Source: an uncultured Bacteriovorax sp.
GTDB lineage: Bacteria > Bdellovibrionota > Bacteriovoracia > Bacteriovoracales > Bacteriovoracaceae
NCBI GenBank assembly: GCA_946480715.1
Contig: CAMLKK010000010.1
Location: forward strand, 1 to 64,000
Length of the DNA stretch: 64,000 nucleotides
Direction: 5' to 3'
Below, one piece after another: positions 53,320 to 62,463 of this stretch. Both the position numbers and the translations under genes were made by a program. Within the stretch, counting starts at the first letter, position 1, and each line of letters starts with the position of its first letter. The notes under the pieces were generated by a model that saw nothing but the letters and a program-made list of their open reading frames with translations, was not told where the DNA came from and searched no databases.

Positions 53320-54153
53320 ATGGGTTTAAGAATTGCGACGAACATTGCTTCCCAGAGTGTTCAAAAGAACTTGAAAGAGGTGTCTGAAGCCGGAACAGCA
53401 TCACTTGAAAAATTATCTTCTGGTAAAAGAATTAGACATGCTTCTGACGATGCGGCCGGATTGGCGATCTCTACAAACCTTGAAGCACAAACGAAAGGTT
53501 TAAGACAGGCCACTAGAAACGCTAATGACGGTATCTCGCTTGTTCAAACAGCAGAAGGTGGACTTAACGAAACATCAAACATCCTCGTTCGTTTACGCGA
53601 ATTAACGATCCAGGCAGCCTCAGATACTGTAGGTGAAATGGAGAGAGGATTTCTCGATAAAGAATTTCAAGAATTAACTAAAGAAGTTGATCGTATTTCT
53701 GAATCAACTGTTTTTAACGGTACTCAGTTATTAAATGGTCAAGGTAAAGGCGAAATGGATTTCCAGGTAGGAGCGTTTGCCGGTGAACAAAACCGCATTA
53801 CGTTTGACTCTGGAGAATCAGATTCATCTGCCTCTTCTATCGGTATCTCAGGAACATCAATTGCTGAGAAAGGCGCGGCCCTTGATTCAATCGCTACAAT
53901 TGATAAAGCGATCGAAAAAGTTTCAGGACAAAGAGCAAACCTTGGTTCTATTCAGTCTAGACTTCAGTCGACTGTAAAAAATCTTGAAACTCAAACTATC
54001 AATCAAGATGCTGCAAGATCTGTTATTCAAGATGTGGACGTTGCTGAAGCATCTGCTTCTCTTGCCTCAAACACTGTGGTGAAGAATGCAGCGGTCTCTA
54101 CACTTGCTCAATCGAATCAGATCCCAATGACAGCGCTTCGTTTGATTGGTTAG
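53320..54153 (+). CDS. Flagellin 2
   Basis: 277 residues. It begins GLRIATNIASQSVQKNLKEV and has SSGKRIRHASDDAAGLAIS, NDGISLVQTAEGGLNETSN and a C-terminal end SQIPMTALRLIG-like (SNQIPMTALRLIG). Only the D0/D1 core is present. It is very close to flagellin 3 in protein but the two genes differ at many synonymous sites, so the duplication is old and under strong selection. Driven by a sigma-28-type promoter. Confidence 0.95.
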   Translation: MGLRIATNIASQSVQKNLKEVSEAGTASLEKLSSGKRIRHASDDAAGLAISTNLEAQTKGLRQATRNANDGISLVQTAEGGLNETSNILVRLRELTIQAASDTVGEMERGFLDKEFQELTKEVDRISESTVFNGTQLLNGQGKGEMDFQVGAFAGEQNRITFDSGESDSSASSIGISGTSIAEKGAALDSIATIDKAIEKVSGQRANLGSIQSRLQSTVKNLETQTINQDAARSVIQDVDVAEASASLASNTVVKNAAVSTLAQSNQIPMTALRLIG

Positions 54154-54166
54154 TTTCTTTTAAGTC

Positions 54167-54196
54167 GAGTGTAGTTAGAGGAAACTCTCTACACTC
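54167..54196 (+). other. Strong stem-loop after flagellin 2
   Basis: GAGTGTAG pairs with CTACACTC, and inside it AGAG-GAAA-CTCT closes with a GAAA tetraloop; two T bulge. It lacks a U run and so may protect the mRNA 3' end rather than terminate. Confidence 0.55.
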
Positions 54197-54312
54197 ACTT
54201 TAAAAAGAAAACTAATGACTCTGAATTGAGTGATTATGAATTTAAAACATTAAGTAATTCTCCAAGGGAAGATGTATTAGCAATGGTGCTCTTCCTTTTA
54301 CTTAAGCCCGAG

Positions 54313-54353
54313 CCCTCTCAACTTCCCCGCAATATAGGTTGAGAGGGTTTTTT
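54313..54353 (+). terminator. Intrinsic terminator downstream of flagellin 2
   Basis: CCCTCTCAAC (54313-54322) pairs with GTTGAGAGGG (54338-54347), followed by six T. Confidence 0.8.
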
Positions 54354-54440
54354 AAGGATTTTAGTCAACTTTTTTAAGCCTTAACCTGCTGGTTTCACAG
54401 CACTTCACAACTTTTTTTAGTCCGAGCAAAACAATTTGCT

Positions 54441-54467
54441 TAAGTATTTTCCCGAACGTTTCGATAG
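54441..54467 (+). promoter_or_regulatory. Sigma-28 (FliA) promoter of flagellin 3
   Basis: TAAG (54441-54444), 15 nt, then TTCGATAG (54460-54467). Confidence 0.75.
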
Positions 54468-54503
54468 GTTGTTTGACTGACAAAAGCAGTCACTTAACAA
54501 ACT

Positions 54504-54521
54504 AGAGGCTGGGGAGCTTCT
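54504..54521 (+). promoter_or_regulatory. GGGG-loop stem in the flagellin 3 leader
   Basis: AGAGGCT (54504-54510) pairs with AGCTTCT (54515-54521) around a GGGG loop, in the same position relative to the SD (CAGGAG) as the stem in the flagellin 2 leader, with different closing pairs. Confidence 0.5.
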
Positions 54522-54539
54522 AAAAAAACAGGAGTATTT

Positions 54540-55373
54540 ATGGGTTTAAGAATTGCAACTAACATCGCTTCACAATCAGTTCAAAAGAACTTGAAAGAAG
54601 TTTCTACAGCTGGAAATGCTCAGCTTGAAAAACTATCTTCAGGTAAAAGAATCACGAAAGCATCTGACGATGCTGCGGGATTAGCAATCGCGACTAACTT
54701 AGAAGCTCAGACTAAAGGTCTAAGACAAGCTTCAAGAAACGCGAACGATGGTGTGTCTCTTGTTCAAACAGCAGAAGGTGGATTGAATGAAACTTCAAAC
54801 ATCCTAGTTCGTTTGAGAGAGTTAACAATCCAAGCTGCTTCAGACACTGTTGGTGAACAAGAAAGAGGATTCCTTGATAAAGAATATCAACAGTTAACGA
54901 AAGAGATTGACCGTATTTCTGAATCAACAGTATTCAACGGTTCTCAGCTTCTAAATGGTAAAGGTAAAGGTACAATGGACTTCCAAGTAGGTGCATTTGC
55001 CGGTGATCAAAATAAAATTACATTCGACTCTGGAGAAACAGATTCATCTGCAGCTTCAATCGGTGTAGCAGGTACAACGATCGCAAATAAAGATGATGCT
55101 CTAAGTTCGATTTCAACAATCGACTCGGCCATCGAAAAAGTTTCTGGTCAACGCGCTAACTTAGGTTCGATCCAATCAAGACTACAGTCTACGATTAAGA
55201 ACCTAGAAGTTCAGACAATCAACCAGGACTCTGCAAGATCGGTAATCCAAGACGTAGACGTAGCAGAAGCTTCAGCTGCTCTAGCTTCGAACCAAGTAGT
55301 GAAGAACGCTGCGGTTTCTACTCTAGCGCAAGCTAACGGGATTCCAAACTCTGCACTAAGACTAGTAGGATAA
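54540..55373 (+). CDS. Flagellin 3
   Basis: 277 residues, nearly the same protein as flagellin 2 (same GLRIATNIASQSVQKNLKEV start, same SGQRANLGSIQSRLQSTIKN near the end, ending GIPNSALRLVG). D0/D1 core only. The end of the gene prefers CTA codons (for example the last Leu), unlike the start. Driven by its own sigma-28-type promoter, so dose relative to flagellins 1 and 2 can be set separately. Confidence 0.95.
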   Translation: MGLRIATNIASQSVQKNLKEVSTAGNAQLEKLSSGKRITKASDDAAGLAIATNLEAQTKGLRQASRNANDGVSLVQTAEGGLNETSNILVRLRELTIQAASDTVGEQERGFLDKEYQQLTKEIDRISESTVFNGSQLLNGKGKGTMDFQVGAFAGDQNKITFDSGETDSSAASIGVAGTTIANKDDALSSISTIDSAIEKVSGQRANLGSIQSRLQSTIKNLEVQTINQDSARSVIQDVDVAEASAALASNQVVKNAAVSTLAQANGIPNSALRLVG

Positions 55374-55388
55374 TTAAAATTAAAAATA

Positions 55389-55415
55389 GGAGACCGGTAA
55401 AATCTGGTCTCCTTT
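55389..55415 (+). terminator. Intrinsic terminator after flagellin 3
   Basis: GGAGACC (55389-55395) and GGTCTCC (55406-55412) form a 7-bp stem followed by TTT. The U run is short. Confidence 0.6.
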
Positions 55416-55447
55416 CTCTAAGAACTCAATCCCTGTTTTATCCCCAT

Positions 55448-55471
55448 CCCCTCTCTTGAAAGGGAGAGGGG
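55448..55471. repeat. GC-rich inverted repeat upstream of the PilZ gene
   Basis: CCCCTCTC and GAGAGGGG are perfect 8-bp arms with an 8-nt loop, 25 bp before the PilZ start codon. The same CCCTCTC/GAGAGGG arms appear in the terminator after flagellin 2. Confidence 0.55.
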
Positions 55472-55495
55472 TTTGGATAAAAAAAGAGGTTTACG

Positions 55496-56203
55496 GTGAA
55501 TGAAAGAAAGAGCAGTAAAGATTTAGACCGCATGATCGTAGAAGCCGTACAGGGTAATTTTTCGTTTTTTGCTTGGTCTTCAATCGGCGGTGTTGTTGAA
55601 AAGTGCGAGCTCAAGGTTAGAGCTTACAGAAAAGAGTACAACGAAATAGAACTGGAACTTAAAGACCCTAAATCCGATTCTCTCAACAAAGTAATTTCGG
55701 GAAATCGTCAGCTCAATGTTTATGTTCCAGAACTTTCAGTAACATTTACAACAGAATTAAAAGTCATCACTGTTGATAAAAAAGTTAAAATCTATCCTCC
55801 AAAAGAATTTACACTCTTTGAACGTAGAAAGCATGAAAGACTTGTTCCTTCTAAAACTTGTTTCGTTTCATTCGAGCATAAAAACTCGATCATGAAAAAA
55901 TCTATCTACGATATCAGTATTGGTGGGATTGCCATCATACTTTCAAAGTCTGATAAAATTATCATTCCTAAGGGAAAAGAATTCGAAACGATAACGCTCG
56001 AAATAGGAATGAATCGCATCAAGGTTAAGGCGGAATGTGTAAACTCATTTACCTTAGATCGTTATAAAGTTGATAATCTTCCTTACGGCGGTTATAAAAT
56101 TGCCTTTCGCTTTCTCGATATGTCACAAGTAGATAAAGAGTTCCTTACGGAATACATCACTCACCAACTTCTTGTTCAAAAAACAGTCAAAAAAGCCAAT
56201 TAA
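55496..56203 (+). CDS. YcgR-like PilZ-domain protein
   Basis: 235 residues from a GTG with AGAGG 5 nt upstream. Residues ~1-115 resemble the YcgR N-terminal barrel. The PilZ domain starts at ~118: RRKHERL gives the R-x-x-x-R cyclic di-GMP motif and DISIGG the D-x-S-x-x-G motif, so ligand binding should be intact. YcgR proteins slow the flagellar motor at high cyclic di-GMP. Location immediately after three flagellins supports a motility role. Confidence 0.85.
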   Translation: MNERKSSKDLDRMIVEAVQGNFSFFAWSSIGGVVEKCELKVRAYRKEYNEIELELKDPKSDSLNKVISGNRQLNVYVPELSVTFTTELKVITVDKKVKIYPPKEFTLFERRKHERLVPSKTCFVSFEHKNSIMKKSIYDISIGGIAIILSKSDKIIIPKGKEFETITLEIGMNRIKVKAECVNSFTLDRYKVDNLPYGGYKIAFRFLDMSQVDKEFLTEYITHQLLVQKTVKKAN

Positions 56204-56245
56204 GCACAATTTACAGTTGGCCTCATTGAATGGGATAATGGGCTT

Positions 56246-57007
56246 ATGAAAATTGCTGCTATCTCAGATGTACACGTTAAAATTGCCGGTGATAATGCGG
56301 AAGAGCTTCTATTAGCGTTCTTTCGAAATCCCAAAGTTCAAGAATGCGATGCTATCTTTTTACTAGGTGATATTTTCGATCTTATGATTGGTCCCCTTTC
56401 GCAATACTTCGTACGTTTCCAATCGTATTTCACTGAAATTAAAAATCTTATTTCTCGTGGAAAACATATCTATTACGTAGAAGGCAACCACGACTTTCAT
56501 ATTGAGAATCTGTATAACAAGTTTTTTATGGTGCATTCGGAGTTAGATAAAAATCTCTTTCACATGGCCCCATTGTTTGAAATTAATGATTCGGGTTTGA
56601 AGATGATTTTTTGTCATGGCGATGACATCGAGCTTGGCAATCCAGGGTACAAGGTATTCAAAGGTATTGTGACTTCTCCTCCATTACGTTTTTATGCGAA
56701 TAATTTAATGCCCCATTTTTTAATCAAAGGCATTGGAGAGTACTCTTCTGAAAAATCGCGCAAGAGAAACAATAAGCGATATTCTACTGAGTCAGACCTA
56801 ACACCAGTACGTGATAATTTTAGAAAATCAGCAGAAGTTTTTTTTGATAAAAATAAATTCGATATTCTTGTATGCGGCCACTCGCATGTGAAAGATGATT
56901 TTGTATCTGAGAAAGGTTTTCGTTATCTCAATAACGGCTATGCTCAACACACCAAAACTTACATATCCATTAGGGATGGACATGTAAGTTTCGAAAGTAT
57001 TTTCTAG
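56246..57007 (+). CDS. Metallophosphoesterase, UDP-2,3-diacylglucosamine hydrolase (LpxH)-like
   Basis: 253 residues. All calcineurin-type metal motifs are present: ISDVH, LLGDIFD, EGNHDFH, CHGDDIE and CGHSHVK. The pattern FLLGDIFDLMIG with the nearby helix resembles LpxH, which makes lipid X in lipid A synthesis. A different phosphoesterase of the family cannot be excluded. Ends 1 nt before the convergent gene's stop. Confidence 0.8.
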   Translation: MKIAAISDVHVKIAGDNAEELLLAFFRNPKVQECDAIFLLGDIFDLMIGPLSQYFVRFQSYFTEIKNLISRGKHIYYVEGNHDFHIENLYNKFFMVHSELDKNLFHMAPLFEINDSGLKMIFCHGDDIELGNPGYKVFKGIVTSPPLRFYANNLMPHFLIKGIGEYSSEKSRKRNNKRYSTESDLTPVRDNFRKSAEVFFDKNKFDILVCGHSHVKDDFVSEKGFRYLNNGYAQHTKTYISIRDGHVSFESIF

Positions 57008-57409
57008 CTATAGAATAGGTCCAACTTTGTATTTATTGTTTTGTTTTTTTACAATAAACTGCGACGTCCCGTCATTAGCGCAATTTGAAAGTTTTCCAAG
57101 ATTAACGAATGTGTCGCCATTAATATTTACATAAGTGTAAGCTAGATCAATTTGACGGCCATTAACGATAACGACTGAAGGGACTTCAGAAACATTAGTG
57201 AAACCAATTTCTACTTTATCGATTTGAATTTCTTCCGGCTCTCTTTCACCACAGTTCTGACACAGAGAAAGTGCACCACCAGAATTTTTCTTACTTAGTG
57301 AGAGTAACTTAACTGCGGTTTCTGCGCTCGCAGTAGTGACGTACTGACATTGATCGGCAAATGCATTAAAACTTAAAAGAGTAATGGCCGAGATAATGAT
57401 CTTTTTCAT
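57008..57409 (-). CDS. Small secreted protein of unknown function
   Basis: 133 residues with a signal peptide (KKIIISAITLLSFNAFA-DQ). The mature part has five Cys, including CQNC near residue 52-55, and alternates strands (EIQIDKVEIGFTNV, VVIVNGRQIDLAYTYVN). It is probably periplasmic with disulfides. No family recognised. It lies 18 nt after another small secreted protein gene on the same strand. Confidence 0.65.
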   Translation of the reverse strand: MKKIIISAITLLSFNAFADQCQYVTTASAETAVKLLSLSKKNSGGALSLCQNCGEREPEEIQIDKVEIGFTNVSEVPSVVIVNGRQIDLAYTYVNINGDTFVNLGKLSNCANDGTSQFIVKKQNNKYKVGPIL

Positions 57410-57427
57410 GCTTTATTCCTTGTTATA

Positions 57428-57928
57428 TTATTGTTTGCTGAAAGTGTATTCTTCGATGCCGTTGCGTCCATCTTTATGATCCAGAAATTGCTGAACAACT
57501 GTTAACTTCCCATTTTCTTCAATAAGAGTTCTTGTTTGTTCAAATGTGATTTTGTCATCAACCAATGAAATATCTGTCTGAACGATATTTCCTTCTTCGT
57601 CACGTTCTACAATATATTTTTGAGTATAAGTCACATTGACTTGAACACCGATACACTTTCCAAATGGATAAGGAAGCTCTTTCCCAATACATTTTTTATA
57701 GACATTAACGGTGTCCTTATTGAAACCAATGCAAAAATTCATGGCATCAGCATTTTTAAATTTAATAATAGCTCCGCCCTTTTCACACTTCGATGTATCG
57801 AGGCTCATTGACTGATACATTCCAGGGTCATTGCTAGTATGAGATTTGTTAACGTAGTCACCAGGTTCAAGAGCGTATGAAGAAGTCGAGAAAATTAAGG
57901 CCGTGAGGCAGATTGATAATGCTTTCAT
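57428..57928 (-). CDS. Small secreted protein of unknown function
   Basis: 166 residues with a signal peptide (KALSICLTALIFSTSSYA-LE). The mature protein is rich in strands with four Cys and a late charged segment (YIVERDEEGNIVQTDISL). No family recognised. Probably co-transcribed with the next small secreted protein. Confidence 0.65.
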   Translation of the reverse strand: MKALSICLTALIFSTSSYALEPGDYVNKSHTSNDPGMYQSMSLDTSKCEKGGAIIKFKNADAMNFCIGFNKDTVNVYKKCIGKELPYPFGKCIGVQVNVTYTQKYIVERDEEGNIVQTDISLVDDKITFEQTRTLIEENGKLTVVQQFLDHKDGRNGIEEYTFSKQ

Positions 57929-57981
57929 TAAAACTCCATTGCTGTGTAATGAAGTTATTAAAGCATGTAGAGGGTAAAAGC

Positions 57982-58009
57982 CCCTGGAGTCTGTAAAAAT
58001 TCTCCAGGG
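57982..58009 (-). terminator. Possible terminator after recN
   Basis: On the minus strand CCCTGGAG and CTCCAGGG form a perfect 8-bp stem with a 12-nt loop, followed by G, C and four U. It starts 22 nt after the recN stop. Confidence 0.55.
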
Positions 58010-58030
58010 TGCCTAAAATTTGGACAATAG

Positions 58031-59662
58031 CTAAAGCGTAGGATTCATTGCTTTTAGAACATTAAAACGTTCATCACCTTGAACTTGTTCAACCAAGGAA
58101 ATTGTTCTTGGTTGATCATCGATAGTCTTCGTTGTCTTAGAAACATTAATAATTTGCGTAGCAAAGTTCGCAATTTGAGATAAGTGAGTGATCGCTAAAA
58201 CTTGTGAATGTTCTGAAACCGTTTGTAGAGACTTTCCAATTGAAAGGGCCGTCTCTCCACCAATACCAGTATCGATTTCATCAAAAAGAAATACTGAAAT
58301 CGTGTCATTAGAAGATAAGATTTGGCGAACAGAAAGTAGTATGCGCGAAAGCTCTCCGCCTGAAGCGATTTCTTTAACTTTAAAGAAACCTTCTCCTGGA
58401 TTAGTTTCGGCAATAAAATCGATTTTTGTAAAACCTTTCGAACCTAGACTATCGCCTTTAATTACGTTGATTTTAAGTGAAGCGCCTTTCATCTTTAATT
58501 CCCTAACTTTTTCAGTTAGTTCATTTGAAAGTGAAACTGCTCTTTGCGATCTAATGTTGTGAAGTTCTTCTGCAAAAGTCTGGCAACGGATTTCGAGATC
58601 ATTTATTTTTTTCGAAAGAAGAGCGATTTTATCGTCAACTTGGAAGAATGAATCTATTTCCGATCTGAATTCGGCATAAGTTTTAATCATCTCTTCAGTA
58701 CTACCGCCAAATTTTCTTTTTAGTCTTTGATATGTATCCAGTCGATCAATGATCTCTTCGATATTTTCATCTTCAAAAGTTGTGTTTAGCTCTTTAGATA
58801 AATCGAAAGAAACATCTTCTAGAATTGATTTAACTTCATAAAGCTTTGCTGTGATTTCATCAGAGATGATTCCATTGCTCTTTTCTGCTTTGTTCAGAGC
58901 TGTTTTTAATAATCCTAAAAGATTTACATCATCATCCGCTATGGCAGAAGCTAAACTCCCTAATGTCATCTGACGTTTTTCGACGTTTAAAATAAGATCT
59001 TTCTTCTTGAGTAGTTCCTGCTCGTCTTCAATGCTTGGGCTTAGTTTATCCAGCTCTTCCAATTGAAAACGCACATAGTCTTCTCTTTGTGCCTTTTGAT
59101 TTTTTTCCTGAAGAAGATCAGCGAAATCCTTTTTAAAGACAGAGAGCTGATTATATAGCTGCTGGTAATCTTTAATATCTTGAGTAAGTCCAGAGTATGA
59201 ATCCAACAACACAAGTTGATAATCTTCGCTCATTAGTTTTTGATTTTCGAACTGGCCGACTAAGTCTACAAATCGCTTAGCGAATGCAGTTAGCAATGAA
59301 GCTGAACATGTTTGAAAATTGAGATAAGACTTAGAACTTTCGTTGGCGTAGATAATTCGCTTTACAACGATTTCATTTCCCTCAAACGGATGGCCGATTT
59401 CATTAAAGTAGTTCTTGATCGTACTGTCGTTTGAAGAAAAAACAGCTTCGATCGTAGCGAATTCAGCATTTTTACGAATGAGTTTTTTATCAGCACGTGC
59501 ACCAAAGATAATTTGGAGGGCATCAAGAATTAAGCTTTTTCCTGAACCGGTTTCGCCCACAATAGCATTAAACTTAATGTCGAAGTTGATAACTTGATTT
59601 TCGAATGTGGCAAAGTTTTGAAGATTGAGTGATTTTAAATAAAGCGTTTCATTCGTCTTCAT
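58031..59662 (-). CDS. recN: DNA repair protein RecN
   Basis: 543 residues. It is an SMC-like ATPase that acts at double-strand breaks. Walker A is GETGSGKS (~36-43), a long coiled coil fills residues ~155-370, the signature is ASGGELSRILLSVRQIL and Walker B is VFLFDEIDTGIGG. It overlaps nadK by 4 nt, an order (nadK-recN) seen in many bacteria. Confidence 0.96.
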   Translation of the reverse strand: MKTNETLYLKSLNLQNFATFENQVINFDIKFNAIVGETGSGKSLILDALQIIFGARADKKLIRKNAEFATIEAVFSSNDSTIKNYFNEIGHPFEGNEIVVKRIIYANESSKSYLNFQTCSASLLTAFAKRFVDLVGQFENQKLMSEDYQLVLLDSYSGLTQDIKDYQQLYNQLSVFKKDFADLLQEKNQKAQREDYVRFQLEELDKLSPSIEDEQELLKKKDLILNVEKRQMTLGSLASAIADDDVNLLGLLKTALNKAEKSNGIISDEITAKLYEVKSILEDVSFDLSKELNTTFEDENIEEIIDRLDTYQRLKRKFGGSTEEMIKTYAEFRSEIDSFFQVDDKIALLSKKINDLEIRCQTFAEELHNIRSQRAVSLSNELTEKVRELKMKGASLKINVIKGDSLGSKGFTKIDFIAETNPGEGFFKVKEIASGGELSRILLSVRQILSSNDTISVFLFDEIDTGIGGETALSIGKSLQTVSEHSQVLAITHLSQIANFATQIINVSKTTKTIDDQPRTISLVEQVQGDERFNVLKAMNPTL

Positions 59663-60561
59663 TTGAGCTCCCTAGCGCCATGGGTGAACTTCTCTTTTAG
59701 TGTGCGGAAATAAGTTCGACCTGGATTTTTTATAAGTTGAACATGTGTTGTCTTTTTCTTTGAAACTTTAATCATATCATTTGAAGTGACCACAAGTGCT
59801 TGTTGTCCATCAAGGGTGAGTTTAATCGACTCATCAGGCTTAGCAGCTTTAATCTCAATCGATGTATTGTCAGGAACGACAAGAGGTCTATGAGTTAAAC
59901 TATGAGCACAAATTGGTGTCATCGTAATGGCATTCACTCGCGGATGAATTATTGGACCACCGGCCGCCAGTGAATAAGCAGTTGAACCAATTGGAGAGCT
60001 GATAATTAAACCGTCACCTGAAAGGTTGTAAATATGCTCGCCCTCTGAGGCTACAGACAATGTCAGCATTCTTGAAATTTGATTGTTATTAACGACAACA
60101 TCATTCAAAAAAGTTCCTTTAAAAGTTGATTGGTCTTTTTTAAAAACTTCAACTTGATAAAGCGGCAACGTCGTCACTTCAAAATTCCCTTTGAGAGTCG
60201 ACTCAAGCTCATCGAAGAATTCACTTTTAGAAAATTCAGTAATGAAACCTAAGTGTCCCATATTTACACCAAAGATTGGCGGAGACGTTTTCTTCACATT
60301 GCGGCTTACACCAATCAAAGTTCCATCACCACCCATTGTAATGATTAAGTCTGAGCTGGTGTGCAGTTCATCTTCTTCAATGAAATTTAAATTTTTGAGG
60401 TCACCCTTAAAAATTTTATTCAGTCTTTCTGCTTCACGCGAAAGGAAGTTTATATTCTTCTTTCGTCTTAAAAGCCATGATGCCAAGTTTGGAAGAATGC
60501 CTTCAAACTCTGCCGTTACTTTTGGTTTAAGTACGATACTAATATCTTTAAGCTGGGCCAC
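59659..60561 (-). CDS. nadK: NAD kinase
   Basis: 300 residues from a GTG with GGAGG 9 nt upstream. It phosphorylates NAD to NADP. The GGDGT motif (IITMGGDGTLIG), NDVVVNN and SGDGLIISSPIGSTAYSLAAGGPI are diagnostic. It overlaps the response regulator by 14 nt and recN by 4 nt. Confidence 0.95.
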   Translation of the reverse strand: MAQLKDISIVLKPKVTAEFEGILPNLASWLLRRKKNINFLSREAERLNKIFKGDLKNLNFIEEDELHTSSDLIITMGGDGTLIGVSRNVKKTSPPIFGVNMGHLGFITEFSKSEFFDELESTLKGNFEVTTLPLYQVEVFKKDQSTFKGTFLNDVVVNNNQISRMLTLSVASEGEHIYNLSGDGLIISSPIGSTAYSLAAGGPIIHPRVNAITMTPICAHSLTHRPLVVPDNTSIEIKAAKPDESIKLTLDGQQALVVTSNDMIKVSKKKTTHVQLIKNPGRTYFRTLKEKFTHGARELK

Positions 60562-60931
60562 GTGTGCCTCCTTCAGACATAAAAATGTTTAAGGCCTGAT
60601 CCATATCTTCAAATGGTTTTGAGAGAAGTAAACAGCCATACTGAGTAGCTTTTTCAATAACGTGTGGAGAGCTATATGCTGTAATGATGATGAAAAGTTT
60701 GCTGATGTCGGCGACAGTATATCTACCCTTTGCTTCTTCAATGACGTCAAATCCAGAAATATCCTGCAACATGAGGTCGCAGATAATGCGGTCGAAATCA
60801 TGATTAAGAATTAAGCCGATGGCATCACGTCCGCGACTTTCAATTGTCACATGGGCACCACGACGTTCAAGCAGCTTTTTAAGCGACTTTTGAATAAGCG
60901 GCTCATCTTCGATGAGAAGGATTTTTTTCAA
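60548..60931 (-). CDS. Stand-alone response regulator receiver domain
   Basis: 127 residues, a single receiver domain without output domain. The acidic pocket (IEDE), the phospho-acceptor Asp in CDLMLQD, the switch Thr (IIITAYS) and Lys (LSKPF) are all present. It begins 11 nt after the histidine kinase, its likely partner, and its end overlaps nadK by 14 nt. Confidence 0.9.
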   Translation of the reverse strand: MKKILLIEDEPLIQKSLKKLLERRGAHVTIESRGRDAIGLILNHDFDRIICDLMLQDISGFDVIEEAKGRYTVADISKLFIIITAYSSPHVIEKATQYGCLLLSKPFEDMDQALNIFMSEGGTRGPA

Positions 60932-60942
60932 GATAAATCTCC

Positions 60943-62463
60943 CTAATTTAAGGGTAAGTTTATCGAGAAAGTTGCGCCAGGAAAAGGCGAATTGTTTTTA
61001 AATTCAATTTTACTGCCTAATTGAGCGGCCAAGTTTTGGCAGATAGAAAGTCCAAGACCTGTTCCCGAGTCTTTTGTCGTGAAAAATGCCTGGAAGATAG
61101 ATTCGATGTGTTCTGCTTTTACACCAGGACCATCATCGACGACGGCGATTTCTACATTTGTCTCCGAGAGTTTTAGCTTTATCACAATGTGGTTTTTCTG
61201 AGTAGGTTTTTTGGAACCTTTAATGGCCTGGGCTGAATTGATGATGAGATTAAAAATAATTTGTGTAAGACATATAGGGTTAGTGAGAAGTTTTAAATCG
61301 CTGTCAGCAGTGAAACCCTCACATTCAATAGTTTTTTGAATTTCTTTAGTTTCACTTTTCGTTAGCGTGATAACTTCTTCTATGAATTTGTATAAGTTTA
61401 TGAGTTTAAATTCTTCCTGGTCGTTATAAAGATTTGAGAAATTCTTAATAATGGTTTGAGATCGGTTTGCGTTTTGAGAAATTTCTTTAAGGACTGATTT
61501 GGTCTCAGGATCAGTCGCCTCACTTTCTAATATTGAACTTGTGAGATTCAAGCCGAACAATGGATTGGATAATTCATGTTGAAGAGTATTTAGGAGCTCT
61601 CCAAGCAATGAAACGCGCTGAGAGTGATAAAGTTCAGTTGAAACTTGTTCTTTACTGAAGTTTGACAGCTCCATCGTGTAATCTTCACCTTCGAGTGGGA
61701 AAATGAGCAGGTTTGAGTTTTCGTTTGTTTCGTTTTGCTTTTGGTTACTGAAAACTGTCTGGTGACCTTTTCTAACGGCAATTCTCTCGGGGAAATTTTC
61801 CAATGCTTTTTTGAGAACCTCTTTTTTTAATTCATTCTTTTCTTTATCAAGAATTTTAATAAGAAGTGGACTTAGAAATTGTGCCAAGTCTTGAAAGTTA
61901 GCTTGCTCTTCAGTTGTTGGAGATAAAAACGAATGGCGGGAAACAATGTAAATAACAGAATGATTCTTCAAATCCATTTCTCTTGCGAGGAAATGTCCCA
62001 CCAAAGAGAGATCTTCTTTTAAGTTAGGTGTTTGATTGAAAATCTTGTTTTTACTTTTCTTAATTAAGTTATAGAGAGAGTTAAAGCTCTGTACGCTTAT
62101 AAGTTTAGCATCAGCAGTCTTTCCAAAGTGGGCCAAGTAATTCTGCCCAACAGGTTTACCTTTTTCGTGTACAAGCACATGACATGAATCAAAAGAGCTA
62201 ATCAGCGGTAAAGAAAGTATGGCTGCCGGTAGCTGTCCTATCTCAGAAATAGATTCCATCAGCGAGCGGAGTTCTTCTTTGTAGGTCAATTTTGTTTCAA
62301 GATGCAGAGATTGATTCTTTAAAGACTGATTCCATTTCTTCTCAAAATGGCTTCTCGTAAGTCGCAATGGTCGCGCTTTAAAGGGGGAATTTAAGAGTTC
62401 GGTTGTATCTGAATTTAGAAATTTCTTAATTTCTTTAATTCGGGCAAAATTTTGATCTTCCAC
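60943..62463 (-). CDS. Soluble sensor histidine kinase
   Basis: 506 residues, no membrane segment. The first ~270 residues are a divergent sensor part, perhaps GAF-like. The kinase core has the H-box LLNTLQHELSNPLFG, the N-box (NLIINSAQAI), G1 (DDGPG) and GTGLGLS. It should phosphorylate the receiver protein encoded next. The GTG start overlaps the upstream gene by 49 nt; a later start is possible but none is obvious. Confidence 0.88.
   Translation of the reverse strand: MEDQNFARIKEIKKFLNSDTTELLNSPFKARPLRLTRSHFEKKWNQSLKNQSLHLETKLTYKEELRSLMESISEIGQLPAAILSLPLISSFDSCHVLVHEKGKPVGQNYLAHFGKTADAKLISVQSFNSLYNLIKKSKNKIFNQTPNLKEDLSLVGHFLAREMDLKNHSVIYIVSRHSFLSPTTEEQANFQDLAQFLSPLLIKILDKEKNELKKEVLKKALENFPERIAVRKGHQTVFSNQKQNETNENSNLLIFPLEGEDYTMELSNFSKEQVSTELYHSQRVSLLGELLNTLQHELSNPLFGLNLTSSILESEATDPETKSVLKEISQNANRSQTIIKNFSNLYNDQEEFKLINLYKFIEEVITLTKSETKEIQKTIECEGFTADSDLKLLTNPICLTQIIFNLIINSAQAIKGSKKPTQKNHIVIKLKLSETNVEIAVVDDGPGVKAEHIESIFQAFFTTKDSGTGLGLSICQNLAAQLGSKIEFKNNSPFPGATFSINLPLN

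Larger units (their letters stand above)
54154..54539. other. Intergenic region between flagellins 2 and 3
   Basis: 386 bp without a gene. It holds a hairpin after the stop (54167-54196), an intrinsic terminator (54313-54353), a sigma-28 promoter (54441-54467) and leader stems. The rest (54197-54312, 54354-54440) shows nothing I recognise. Confidence 0.7.
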
